A DNA stretch of 64,000 nt from Salticus scenicus. Lineage: Eukaryota; Arthropoda; Arachnida; Araneae; Salticidae. This document shows positions 11,792 through 22,841 of this stretch, one piece after another (position 1 is the stretch's first letter; each line of letters opens with the position of its first letter). Made by a program: the position numbers and the translations under genes. The notes below the pieces were generated by a model. That model made no database searches and was not told the origin of the DNA. It was given only the letters and a program-made list of their open reading frames with translations. Location of the stretch: NCBI GenBank assembly GCA_963930645.1, contig OZ005648.1, forward strand, positions 249,093,436 to 249,157,435, written 5' to 3'.

Positions 11792-11875
11792 GTCAAAGTT
11801 TTTCGCCCAGTTCATCTGGGCATCAATTTAATATGTCCTGAGGATGCCCAGATAAACTAGACGAAAAGCTTTGAG
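11792..11875. repeat. Inverted pair of hammerhead-like repeat fragments
   Basis: The left arm (11792-11823) and right arm (11843-11875) are imperfect reverse complements of ~33 bp. Read outwards each contains GATGCCCAGAT(G/A)AACT followed by CGAAAA and an ACTTTG or GCTTTG tail. The left arm read on the minus strand gives a perfect GCCCAG/CTGGGC stem followed by GAAA; the right arm has CTGAGGA before its stem. These resemble parts of a hammerhead ribozyme core, but neither copy has all conserved bases. Confidence 0.4.
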
Positions 11876-11896
11876 CATTTTCTTTTTTTAATGATA

Positions 11897-12635
11897 TTAA
11901 TGGGCTCTTCCCACCGTCGTCTGCTCAATCACGTGATAGAGGAAAACGAATAATCGAATTCTTAGAATCAAATTCAAATAAATATTGTTCTTAAGAACAA
12001 AAGTGTTAATATTTAATATAAAATAAAATAAAAGTAATATTGTGCATTTGTAAACAGTAGAATAATTGTATTTGTAAATTTAATTATTTTTAAAGAATTT
12101 TTTTTATTTGTTTATTTATTTTCACCTGTAAAAATCGATTTTTGTATGTTTTTGTGTAACTGTTACATTAACTGATCTAGCAATAAATAATAGCTCTTGC
12201 GGAATGTTTATGGATTATAATTTGAAATTTTAAAACTTCTTAGTTAAATTGAATCGCATAAAGGTGTTACAACAAGTTAATTAACTTAGTTGCTGGTCTA
12301 AATGGATTTACGCAGTAAGATATTGCACTGTCACTGATTTAAGTACCAAAAATCAGAGTATTTCACATGTTCTTCATAAATATCAATAACAAATATAAAC
12401 TAAATGATGATTGTAAATGTATTGTATACAGCAAACAGAAGATGATGAATAATGATATAAAATGGATTAAAAATGATGATGTATAAAAAAATAACACAGA
12501 TTAAATACGATTGATCAAAAATAAGAATAGAAAATACGTTATTTCAGCAATCGCTCTAGATAAACAAGACTTCGTCTGCTATTTGTTTTTCCTCTATCAC
12601 TTGACCTCTGACGTCAGGTGGGAAGAGCCCATTAA
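11897..12635. mobile_element. TTAA-flanked MITE (731 bp), piggyBac-like
   Basis: TTAA at 11897-11900 and 12632-12635. The termini TGGGCTCTTCCCACC are exact inverted repeats, and similarity resumes further in at TCA(C/A)GTGATAGAGGAAAA on both sides. No transposase frame is present. The target site suggests piggyBac-type mobilisation. Its termini differ from those of the 7007-7299 element, so it belongs to a separate family. Confidence 0.8.
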
Positions 12636-13117
12636 AGTATATATATTTTTAATGAAAATGTTTACGTACTTTAAAGTGTAATTTTTAACTAATTTATACA
12701 ACGACACGTGTTTTTAAATATCTCTTTATGAAATGTGATTTCCTAATTATAAAATTGTGATGAAACATTTATCCATTTAGATGATTACTCCAAAATTCCG
12801 ACTATACCCACAGATTTCCAACAAATTAAACTGTCTCTGTATTTAATTTATTGAATCTTCCTATATTTATTAATTATTCAAAAGACATAGTTTGTTGTTT
12901 GGTTTGAATTGAGAAAGTTTAACTAAAAGTTAACGGGAATTGAAAGAAAAATTATTGGAAACTTCCCTCAAATAGTTATCTTTCCTCTGACTGAAAATTA
13001 ATACGTCTATAGTAACTTTTATAAATCGCTGGGATTTTTTTATTTCTTTAAGACACCCAGAAAAAGTCAGATGTAGAAAAGATTGAATGAATCTTCAGAA
13101 AATGAATCGGTAACAGT

Positions 13118-13312
13118 CAGTGGAACAAGAGTTTGCACTTTTACTTTGCCGCCAAAGCGCCCCGTAAATTACGGTAGTTAACCTCTGCAAACCCTCCTCT
13201 GACATTTTAGCTATTTCTTTATCGTGCAATAGGTGTATGTCTTCATTCCCGTTCAGAATGAAGAAAATGCCTAAAATACGAGATCTGCTTGCCACCTCTG
13301 ATTGTTCCACTG
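13118..13312. mobile_element. Small element with CAGTGGAACAA inverted ends
   Basis: A 195-bp block bounded by CAGTGGAACAA and its reverse complement. The interior is GC-richer than the surroundings and has a chance minus-strand frame. No target duplication is clear, so this is a tentative MITE. Confidence 0.35.
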
Positions 13313-13549
13313 AATTTTTGCTGACATAAATTATGCTTAGTGAAATGTAATTCCTTTTGCCCCTTTCTTTGTGAATGGAGCATAAATTATTATTATTTTG
13401 TAACTTATGGCATAAGTAAGTGTTCTGTTTTACAAAAAAAAAAAAAAAAAAAAAAAAGAAAGAAAGAAGTTCTTTTTAAAATATCAATGAACTATTGAAA
13501 TACGTATGAAGAATTTATAGCTTAACGGTCATTCCAGTAAATGTTACAC

Positions 13550-14090
13550 ACAGGGCTCTTAAATATGGTCGCCTGGTCGCTATTGGCAATCAATATATTT
13601 TAGCTGGTGACTATATTTTCAACGCAAACTCAATATTTTAAAACAAATTTTAATATTTTTGTGAAAAAATTTCGTTTAGAATCAAATGCCTAAACCTATG
13701 ATAGACTGCAGCAGTTCATTATCAATTCGTGTGAAAAACAAGTTGAAGGAAAATAGCGACTCATATGGCTATCTGCACATGTTTTTACCAATAGGGAATT
13801 TACGCTGTGTTCTACGTGTACACCGTTCTCGTTCGCTCGCTTTGCGACTCAGTGCTGAATCGTTGCGCTGGTGCAATGATGTGTGGTGCCATGCCAACGG
13901 TGTATCGGTTTAGAGGAAATACTAAAACCGGTTTAACCACCAATTCACCGTCAACCTCCACCGCTGGTTTATCAGTAAACCACAGGTTCAGAAGGAAATT
14001 CTATTCTCCGTTAACTGGCACCTGTGGTAGCGCCGCTTAAAACGAAACCCAGGTGCATAAACTCAACCTACCTCAAACGGCAGGTTAGAT
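13550..14090. repeat. Repeat block related in inverted orientation to 17030-17425
   Basis: Starts near CAGGGCTCTTAAATATGGTC (13551), followed ~370 bp later by an AACCGG...TTCACCG...CAACCTCCA region. The segment 17030-17425 read on the minus strand has the same two blocks in the same order. CAGGG plus GGTCGCC suggests hAT-type termini, but the match is too diverged to fix ends or a target site. Confidence 0.3.
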
Positions 14091-14774
14091 GTAGGTTAGA
14101 GAACAGTTAACAAAAGCCGAGCGCACATACGCAAATTGTTTTATTTCGTTTGCGCTGTGTTTTATAATTTTCTTATTGTTATTGTTTTCTGTTTACGATA
14201 GAAAGTGATATTGCATGTATTCAGTAATTTGTATGTACTATATATACGTATACAATGTAAAAAATATTGAAAATTTTTCAAAAATATTTAAATAAAAAAT
14301 ATTTTCCACTTAATCTGGAATAAAATTTATAAAAATTATAATGACATCTTGCTGACACACCCGCGTATCTATCATAGTTTTTGTTTTGATTTAGACTTTA
14401 AAACATAATTAAAAATATTTAAAAAACCTGGAATTCTTATGAAATTTCACTATTTAAACACAAAATATTTCTTTTTAATGGATCCATAAAGCAATATGTA
14501 AATACGTTTGGGATCTATATTTGAACAATAGCGATATAAAATTAAGGAAGCACACATCCACACTTTTCTTTCTTTCCTTTTTTTTTTTAATTCATTTATT
14601 TATTTATTTTTTAAGTTTGATTGCTAATTTTTATTATCAACTTACTTTTTTATAAACAGCAAAGGACTAAGATTATGACTCGAGAAATATTTATTTAACA
14701 AAACAGATTTAGGTGTTTATCTTTTAATTCTGAATTATTGTTAACGCTTCGATGATTTTGCTGCCGACTGTAAC

Positions 14775-14972
14775 TACTCTAGGTTCCTAAGCCAGCAGGT
14801 GGGGTGTCTTCCGTAGGAATCTTTCTAAGGGGTTCTAGCCTGTATTCATACTAGTTTCGGAGAAAACCACGGAAATTTTAGAATAACGAGGTCGACGAGC
14901 AGGACCTGGGATCGAACCTGGCACTTCCCATCTACCAGCTCTGAATGCAGAACTACTCGGTTACTACTGGGG
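14775..14972 (-). mobile_element. tRNA-derived SINE
   Basis: On the minus strand an A-box-like word (TAACCGAGTAGT, 14952-14963) and a B-box (GGTTCGATCCC, 14908-14918) lie at tRNA spacing. They are followed by a body with TTTCCGTGGTTTTCTCCGAA (about 14850-14875) and a GACACCCCACCTGCTGGCTT stretch. This head-plus-body layout is that of a SINE, transcribed by RNA polymerase III and mobilised by a LINE. The family was not identified and no long A-tail is seen. Confidence 0.6.
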
Positions 14973-15337
14973 CTTAAATTTAAAATTAAAGTGAATTTTT
15001 TTTTTTTTTTTAACTGAGCAAGGCATTGAACGATTACATATATATTTAAGTTTTACTTTCGAATTTAAATAGTTTTGAAGAAGATACAATTAACACTTAT
15101 ATTTTAATAGATATGTATGCAAATTTTCTTAATTTGGCAACTGTAATAATAAAAAAAAAAGCTTCGAAACGTTCCCCTTCCCTTTAAAAAATTAAACATG
15201 CTAGCTAAACGTGAATATTTCAATAATTTGAATGTATGTATCTTTTTATCGTTTATAATATGAATAGAAAATCTACAATATATATATTTTTTTTTTTTTT
15301 TTAAATGCAATTCTAATATATATGAAAACTAGTATGT

Positions 15338-16465
15338 TGTGGCCACCACAAGACTTTCTTCTATATTTTCCTATACATATTCAATCAGTAACAATATTTA
15401 AAAAAAAAAAAAAAAGATTTTTTTTTTCCAAGTTTTTTTTTTTTTTTTCTAAGTTTTTTTTTTTTTTTTTTTGGTTAAAAGTAAAAAAAAATCGATAAAT
15501 TTGTTTTAAATTATCACAGATTTATAGTTCAACCATTCGTTTTAAAGGTATTGACGGGATCTTTCGAATGATACCCATCTTCAAAATTTACCTCCCCCCA
15601 TGCACAAAATTTTTTTCCTAGTTACGTACTACTATTATCAATAATTCATATTAATTTTACAATCACAAGTGTAAAATAACTCTTATTACGCACATTTATG
15701 GGAATTTTTGTCCTATTCTGCCATGTTAAAAATTTAGATAAAATGCTATCACAGCGCCTCCTGTTGAGCTATTTATCCCCAAATATAATCAGCACCAGTT
15801 TATGTCGGGGACCAACTAAATACCAAGTTTGGTAAAATTTCGTTTAAAAAAAATCGATAACTTTGTTTTAAATTATCACAGATTTATGGTTCAACCATTC
15901 GTTTTAAAGGTATTGACGAGATCTTTCGAATGATACCCATCTTCAAAATTTAACCCCCCCGGGGGTACTCCCCCCCCAGGGGGGGAACCGATGCCCCCCC
16001 CCATGCGCATTTTTTTTTCTTAGTTAACTACTACTATTATCAATAATTCATATTAATTTTACAATCACGAGTTTAAAATAACTCTCATTATGCCCATTTA
16101 TACAGAATTTTGTCCTATGCTGCCATGTTAAAAATTTTCATAAAATGCGATCACAGCGCCACCTGTTGAGCTATTGATCCCCAAATCTAATGGGCACCAG
16201 TTCATGTCAGGGTGCAACTAAATACCAAGTTTGGTTAAATTTCATTCATTGGTTCGTGAGATACAGCGTCCACAAAAAAATGATACAGACACACAGACAG
16301 ACAGACAGACAGACAGACAGACGCACAGACCGACATTTTCTAAAAACTATCAATTCGTGTTCAGGACATCCCAAAACGTGTAGATCCGTCAAAAAACGGA
16401 GGTCGAAAATTTTCGCGAATCCAATACTTTCTCTATATTACATACAGAAGAAAGTAAAAAATTTA
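15338..16465 (+). mobile_element. Interspersed repeat family R1 with internal duplication
   Basis: Begins about AAACTAGTATGTTGTGGCCA and ends near AATCCAATACTTTCTCTATA. A ~360-bp segment is duplicated in tandem inside (15488-15845 and 15849-16250), both copies with TTAAATTATCACAGATTTAT and TACCAAGTTTGGT. An (ACAG)n run is at 16282-16325. A second family member lies at 52345-53110 on the other strand. The start ACTTTCTTCTATAT and the end, read inverted, ACTTTCTTCTGTAT may be terminal inverted repeats. No coding region is present. Confidence 0.65.
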
Positions 16466-16522
16466 AATTTAAAACATCATGATGGGAGAATAAAAAATTC
16501 CCATTAAATATTGAAGATTCAC

Positions 16523-16554
<32 letters not shown>

Positions 16555-17029
16555 AAATAGATTATTTCTCACAACGCATTAAATTATAAGATATATTGTC
16601 TAATGTTTTTTCAATTAACAGTTTATATTCTTTGTCATTTAAACATTAAAAGATAAACTTATTTATTGACAAGACAGTTTTCTGTGTTTTTCAAATAGAA
16701 ATCGATAGCATTGTTTTAAATATATAAAAAATATACGTTTCAAAAATTCGTTTAAAATATTTTTATGATTTCTTTTAAAAAATACTCATTAATTTCCCAC
16801 TTATTCACAAGAAAAGCAATGTTCTTAATTATACAAAATTTTTATTTTGGTTCACCATTACTATTACAAATTGTTTTATTTCTTATGAAATAATAAATAT
16901 ATATATATTTTTTTTTTACAATATCTATATATAAACGTTTCAGATCCATGAAATAAAGAACAACAAATCTTAAACACGCGCACAGTGTCTTCTTATGGGT
17001 ATTAAATCACGTGCTTTCCTTCGACCAAT

Positions 17030-17425
17030 CAACTTTCAGCAGTTCAATTTAGGCTGAAAACCTTCAGGTTCAGTAACCAGCTTTGCAAGTTAACGGTGAA
17101 TAACAAATATTCAACCCAGGTTTTGAGTCGCAAGCCTAGAGTTTTTGCACCTGGGCTTGAACTAGTAGTTGAAGGTTATCGGTGAATTAGCCGGTTAGGA
17201 TGCGAAATTAAAACGGGTGTTTCCAGATGTATAATGCAGTCCCAGTTAGCATTTGACTTTGATACACAGAATTTTAATTTCTATATTCAAGTAAATTTCA
17301 AAATTGAAAATAACAATAACAATAATAATAATAATAATAAATGAAGGCAGAGATTATTTTTTACTGGCTACCAAAATATTTTCCTGGCGACCAGTCTTTT
17401 TTCAAATTCCTAGCTCACACCCATA
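17030..17425. repeat. Inverted partner of the 13550-14090 repeat block
   Basis: On the minus strand this carries GACTGGTCGCCAGGAAAATA followed by AACCGGCTAATTCACCG and CAACTACTAGTTC, the same order as 13550-14090. It also spans an (AAT)n run and long T-tracts. Diverged; it could be two copies of one element or the two ends of a 3.9-kb element. Confidence 0.3.
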
Positions 17426-17454
17426 TTTTTTTTTTTTTTTTTCAAAATTAAATA

Positions 17455-18359
17455 GTAGATTGTTTTGCTTTAGTATACCTTATCTTTATACAGTATAATC
17501 TAAAGCAACAGCAAATAAATTTTACCATTTAACTAAAAATAACATATAAATTTTGTGATGGGTATGACATTTCATAGAATGAGACTCATATCTTATAGGA
17601 ACTAACCATAGTTTTAAAATTTAACATAGTTTGTAACATAAAATAAAAATGTTTCGGTGTGTTCAAATTTTTTGTATTAGGCCGTTCCGTAAAGTATCCC
17701 ACCTGTTACAAAGTTATAAAATCTAATATCAGAAATTAGATTGTAGAATTGCTTTATGCTTTAATATAATATATTGGTTTCGTATATTAAATTCTAAAGC
17801 AACAGCAAAGCAAGTTTAATATTTCTCAAATTCACATTCAAAAATTTGTGACACGTGAGACATTTCATGTAATGACTCATATTTTAGAAATAAATTTAAT
17901 GTAGTTTTTCTTTAAATAAAATAAATAAGTTTACATCTATATTGATGTAATATATGTTTACAGCTCTCGATGTCTTTAAAATTTTCATATGAAACATTCC
18001 AAGGAATGTGCTACCTGTTACAAAATTAAAAAAGAAAAATAATTAAAAATTAATAAGATAGTAGAATTATTCTGTCTTGGTATAACATCTTTGTTTCTTA
18101 CATTAAATTTTAAAGCAGTGGCAAAACTATTTTACTATTTAATTTTCTAAAACTAATATTTTAAGTTTTGTGACAGTTGAGACATTTTATGAAATTACTC
18201 ACGTCTTAGGAAAGAATTTAACATAGATCTTTCAACGTAAATTAAATATATTTACAATTAATGTCTTAATGTCTTTAAACTTGTTTTTTGTGTACCACTT
18301 CATGAAAAGCTCAACTTGTCAAAAAATTTTTAAATAATAGTTTTAGAAAAAAGAAACAC
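17455..18359. repeat. Tandem array of a ~305-bp unit, copies 1-3
   Basis: Three diverged copies, marked by (T/C)TAAAGCA(A/G)(C/T)(A/G)GCAAA at about 17503, 17804 and 18110, each followed ~75 bp later by TTTTGTGACA-type and GACATTT words. A fourth copy resumes at 21173 after a transposon insertion. No coding capacity was seen. Confidence 0.75.
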
Positions 18360-19059
18360 CATATATTTCCGTAGATAAGACGACTTATAGAGAAGAAAGG
18401 GTTATACATTTTCAACAATTTTTTATAGTTTCAGCATATATCTCTTCTATAAGGCGACCCCGGAACAATTGAGTAGCAACACTGTGATTTCATCATCATC
18501 GCGGGCACCTAGGGAGTATCCACATAACACCACCGCGTACAATCACTGAAGATGTAGGGAGCCTGAAGAGGAGTTACATGATCAAGAGGATAGACACAAT
18601 CTGTTGAGTGAATTTCGAAGAGATCAATTCATGGAACAAATTGAAATTGGAAATAAAAATCCTTCAAAAAGTGTCGTGTTTAACACTAGCATTACGGTGT
18701 TTATCTTATATCTACTACTACGAATAGCAGTCATTTTGACCATTCGTTAATAATAGAGTAAAATGCAAAACTTTTTGCCCATATTATGGAAATTTAATGA
18801 TTATAATTATACAATTTGCTTGTTTAATAAGCAAACGAAATTAACAAATGATATTTCATTTTAAAAAACTAAGAAAGCATAAAGTGATAAGTAAATAAAT
18901 ATATGCATGCAAAAGACCATTCTACATGATTTATAGCTAAAATTCAGAAAATCTTTCTATACGTTTTTATACTTATATCAATATAGTAATTTACTTCCCA
19001 AAAATATTCACTGTGACATAATATTATTAAAAATTAAATAAATGCATTACTTACATCAT

Positions 19060-19640
19060 TCAGTTTGACATTGTGCCATATACTATCAACTTCAGAATTT
19101 TATCAGTTTGTTTTCCAGAAACATATTTTCTACAATTCTTCCCAATTCTTCCCAAAGTTTTGTTGTCTTTGCATGTATTTACTTGACATTGTTTGCGTTT
19201 TCTTGACTGGGTGTTACACGTATATATTTTCATCTGGGCAGGAAAGTTTCGGTGGTTTTGATAAAATGTACATCTTATGAACGTATCCAAAATAAAATCC
19301 CCATCTTGTCATCTGGTCCAAAGCATCCACTCCATATTCGATTGAATTGTAAAAACTCAATTTTTTTTTTTTTTTTTTTTTGTCGTTTGAAGTGACCCCC
19401 AAACGTTGGAAGTCACTCTGGACCAGCACGTTCTTGTAACACGTAAGCCCTTAAACATTACACTGCCATGATAAGCATTTTTACTGGAGTAGAACGCACC
19501 TTTCAAGTCTTTCAGGTATTTCCCCTCTTTGAACGATTTACTGTACCAACACAAGTTATTCTTGCATTTGCGAATTTGATTGAAGTAAGGAAGTTGTTGG
19601 TTGTCAGGTTTATTTCAGTGTTGTAATACAGTTATCTTGC
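19060..19640 (-). pseudogene. piggyBac transposase remnant
   Basis: Three overlapping minus-strand frames carry the C-terminal half of a piggyBac DDE transposase. The first segment has NNFLTS...ARITCVGT (the second catalytic Asp, normally D in DNFFTS, is replaced by N). The next has AFYSSKNAYHGSVMFK. Then the third catalytic Asp region SIEYGVDALDQMTRW appears, and finally a Cys-rich tail RKRKQCQVNTCKDNKT. A run of ~22 A/T bases at 19359-19380 and frame changes split it. The N-terminal half is not recognisable. With the second Asp replaced and the frame broken, it cannot be active. Confidence 0.85.
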
Positions 19641-20069
19641 TAAAGATGTACGAAATCTTTCAGTGCATCTTCTTTTATTAGGTATTACGCGATATGATGT
19701 AAAGAACACAAAATTCTAAAGTCAAAATGTTGATTTTAGTTTAAACGAAATGAGGTTGTTAGGTATATGCTTTTTTGTGAGAAGAAAACATTTCTAATAC
19801 TGAGAAAATGCACAGTCCGATGATACGCCATAATTTCAAGCAGATATTTCTCTGTTTCTCCACTAACCGTGTCTTTCCTCATTCTCTCAATTCTACAAAA
19901 CATACAATCGATCTATCTCTACATGTGCATCTGCTTCATTAGAATATATAAAATAACTAAAAAAGCGACGCAAATTATAAGAAAAAAAATATTTTTCTTG
20001 ATACGGTCAAAATGACCGGTAGCCGTAATTCTAGGTATACACAGTAATATTGAAAAAAAAAAAAAATAT

Positions 20070-20698
20070 TTAAGGGGGTCTAGGACACCAAATTTTTGTT
20101 TTTATTATTTATTGATGAATTGCTGTAATTATTTTTTCTGATATTGGAGCTTTTTTGGCGATGAAGTTGAGCAAGAAAGAATCTTTAAAAAATTTAAAAT
20201 TTAAAATTTTTGATAAATTTAAAATTTGGTATATCTCATGAACTAATGGTTCAATTTACAAACTTTTTTTCATTCTTATATTCAAAAAAGATTTATCTTC
20301 AATTTGTCTTCGGTATTTTTAATTAGGAGCAAAACTCTTTTGGTAATCCAAAAGTTACGCATGAAATAAGTACTTTTTTCAAATTAAAATTAATATTTAA
20401 AAAAATTATTATTATAATCAGAAATACTGACGAAAAATTGAAGATAAATCCTTTCTGTATATAAAGGTGAAAAAAGTTTGTAAATTGAACATTAGTTCAT
20501 GAGATATAACAAATTTTAAATTTATCAAAAATTTTTAAATTTAAAATTTTTTAAATTTTATTTATTTATTTATTTATTTATTAAGATTCTTTCTTGTTGA
20601 ACTTCATCGTCAAAAAAGCTTCAATTTCAGAAAAAATAATTACAGCAATTCATCAATAAATAATAAAAACAAAAATTTGGTGCCCCGGACCCCCTTAA
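20070..20698. mobile_element. Fold-back MITE with TTAA target sites
   Basis: TTAAGGGGGTC at 20070 and GACCCCCTTAA ending at 20698 bound an almost complete inverted repeat: arms of about 260-290 bp around a ~90-bp centre. No coding region. The TTAA sites again suggest piggyBac-type mobilisation. It lies inside an older piggyBac element, so it is the youngest of the nested insertions here. Confidence 0.85.
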
Positions 20699-21172
20699 AA
20701 TGCACAAAAATAATTTTTATGTAATCTTTGAAGATTTTTAGAAAAAGTCAAGAAATGACAAAATTATGGATGGCGAAAAAAAATGTGGTACGTTCAATTA
20801 AGTTTGATTTCCGGTAAAAATGACCCGCTGCCGTAATTCTAGTGTTAATGCTATGGATGGCACTGAGTATAATTGGTTATGGAGTATTGATGACTACGTT
20901 GAAATCGACCGGCGAGTTACAAAATGAGACACATATAATGAGCTTCTCAAAAATGAATGTGAGGATGTGCTTGAGGAGTTATTTATTTTCGATGCTGAAT
21001 GTGAGGATTTAACAGGATTTTAAATACAGTGATGAGGGATTTATTTAATTTTATAATGGACTTAATTTACAAATTCAATCACTTTATTTTTGTATGCGTT
21101 TTATACAAAGTCCCCGGATTTTGAGACCCCCTTTTGTATGACTTAACTACAGTCTTATCTGCGAAAGTATAC

Positions 21173-21450
21173 AGTACTTGGATTGTTTTGCTAATACTTT
21201 AGTATAATATTTTATCTCTCTAACATTATATTCTCAAACAACGGCGAAATTATTTTACTATTTAAGTTTCTAAAATTAATTTTTAAGTTTGTGACAGCTG
21301 TGTCATTTCATAGAATGGTCCATGTATATGTAAAAAAAGAAGTATTTCTAAAACTGATTTCTAAAATATTCTGTCATGTAAATCAATTTAGGGAAATGAT
21401 GTATTTTTGTATTATCGTAATGTGAAACCTTTATAAAGGATCATCTAAAA
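21173..21450. repeat. Fourth copy of the ~305-bp tandem unit
   Basis: Carries the unit's diagnostic words in order: TTGCTAATACTTTAGTATAA, CTCAAACAACGGCGAAA (about 21232), TTTGTGACAGCTG and TCATTTCATAGAATG. If the 2.8-kb insertion at 18360-21172 is removed, its spacing from copy 3 is ~313 bp, matching the array period. Confidence 0.75.
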
Positions 21451-21803
21451 AATTATAATACATTAATTACATATCAAGTAAAGTTCAATTCGACTTTATT
21501 ATAAAGTCTATGCGGATTCAGATTAAACAAAAAAAAAAAAAAAAAAAAAAAAGAAAAAAGAAGATACATGTCCTAAAGTATCAGCCTCATTAATGAATAC
21601 ATAAAGATACATAAATCATTTATTTTACACCAGCAGATGTCATAATGTATAAACACGAATTTTCAAAATAAATAAATATATATATATATACAAAGGAAAA
21701 AAAGAAAAAAAAAGAAAGAAAAAAGAAAAATGAAGAAGGCATCACTCTTATTTATATTACTTTATCAAAAAAAAAAAAAAAAAAAACGAGGGAAAAAGAA
21801 ATA

Positions 21804-22013
21804 TTATGTCGTTGCAAAAGTTCGTGCGGATGCGGATCATTTTATTGCCTCCAAAGACGAGAACTTCTATCGCCGTGGTGTACATTTGTTACCCGAAAAA
21901 TCGGCAAAGGTTGTAATGGAGGGTAAAGTAATGGAGGGTATTTTGATTAAAAATTGTCAATTGATTTGATATATTTTTATGAAAAAACCGCACGAACTTT
22001 TGCAACGACCTAA
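21804..22013 (+). mobile_element. Mariner-derived MITE with transposase C-terminal tail
   Basis: Inverted termini TTATGTCGTTGCAAAAGTTC and TTAGGTCGTTGCAAAAGTTC, each continuing GTGCGG, are flanked by TA. Between them only the last ~45 codons of a mariner transposase remain (FIASKDENFYRRGVHLLPEK), read on the plus strand to a TGA at about 21967. The 5' terminus is joined directly to this tail, so nearly all of the transposase was deleted. Mariner C-termini typically have this FYRRG-LPE pattern. Confidence 0.85.
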
Positions 22014-22807
22014 TAGATATATCCATTAAAATCGCGCGAAATTCCACTTTGGGTACCGGCTACAGAGCGGTCGACGTACATACACACAAACACGCGCACA
22101 CATCTTCCGTCATTATACGTAGAGATTAGAGTTAACAATTTTACGATTCATTACAACTTTTTAATTTTTTTTGCTTTATCTTTTATATATGTAATATATA
22201 CACATAATTTTTTCTTCGCGAATTACTTTCCCATCTTATATATATTAAATATATTAAGATTGAAATTTAGATTTTGAAACTCAACCTTAGACTGCGCAAA
22301 AATAAGATAGTTAATTTCCTTCACGTTCATATGTTTTTAGTTCTTCCAGCTTCGCTTTTATCCAAACGGGGGAAAAAAAACTCAGCTAATTATAATAGTA
22401 ATTACCCCCAAAGAGTACTCTTTATTGTTAAGAACAAACACATTTTATTTCAGTAGGTAATAACGCAAGCAAATGCATGCATTGTATCACGCATTATCAA
22501 AATAATTACCAAGATACGAAAAATATTTTTTCCTATCTCTAGTTTGCATTATTCTCTCATGCTTTGTAAATAAGATACGAAAAAAAAAATGAGTTTCAAG
22601 TACTACAAACACGTGTAAAAAGATGGTTCAATGATTCATTAAAAGCCGCCTTGTTTATCGCCAAATCACGATAAGCTTGCTAATTATTCGCTAAATAATA
22701 AACGTAGATTTTTCCTTTTAAAAATAATTATGTCTCTAGGAGCATTGTTAGTTTCCGTTCCTCTTCATTTATAATTTTTACGTTTTGTTTCAACATCATC
22801 ATCGTGT

Positions 22808-22841
<34 letters not shown>

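Larger units (their letters stand above)
18680..20848 (-). mobile_element. piggyBac element, degenerate, in the Tigger-like element
   Basis: TTAA duplications at 18680-18683 and 20845-20848 flank inverted termini CACTAGCATTACGG and CACTAGAATTACGG, with TTTTGACC and TTTTTACC words further in. A second, decayed right-end-like sequence (GGTCAAAATGACCGGTAGCC, then GTAATTCTAG) lies at ~20007-20033, so an internal rearrangement or a second copy is possible. Transposase remnants are on the minus strand (19060-19640). A fold-back MITE was later inserted at 20070-20698. This copy is non-functional. Confidence 0.85.
18360..21172 (+). mobile_element. Tigger/pogo-like element interrupted by a piggyBac insertion
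   Basis: Termini TATATTTCCGTAGATAAGAC and, from the right, TATACTTTCGCAGATAAGAC are inverted repeats; subterminal CCCCGG words are present on both sides. It lies inside the 305-bp array, whose fourth copy continues directly after it, so the boundaries are well supported. Plus-strand coding remains lie on both sides of the inner piggyBac element (about 18547-18680 and 20845-20928) and read through in one frame when the insert and one TTAA are removed. The Tigger/pogo assignment rests on the termini and the acidic C-terminal-like reading (SIDDYVEID) and is tentative. Confidence 0.55.

Noticed and set aside
13095..13310. A 71-codon minus-strand frame
   Set aside because: Coincides with the small CAGTGGAACAA-ended element and shows no domain.
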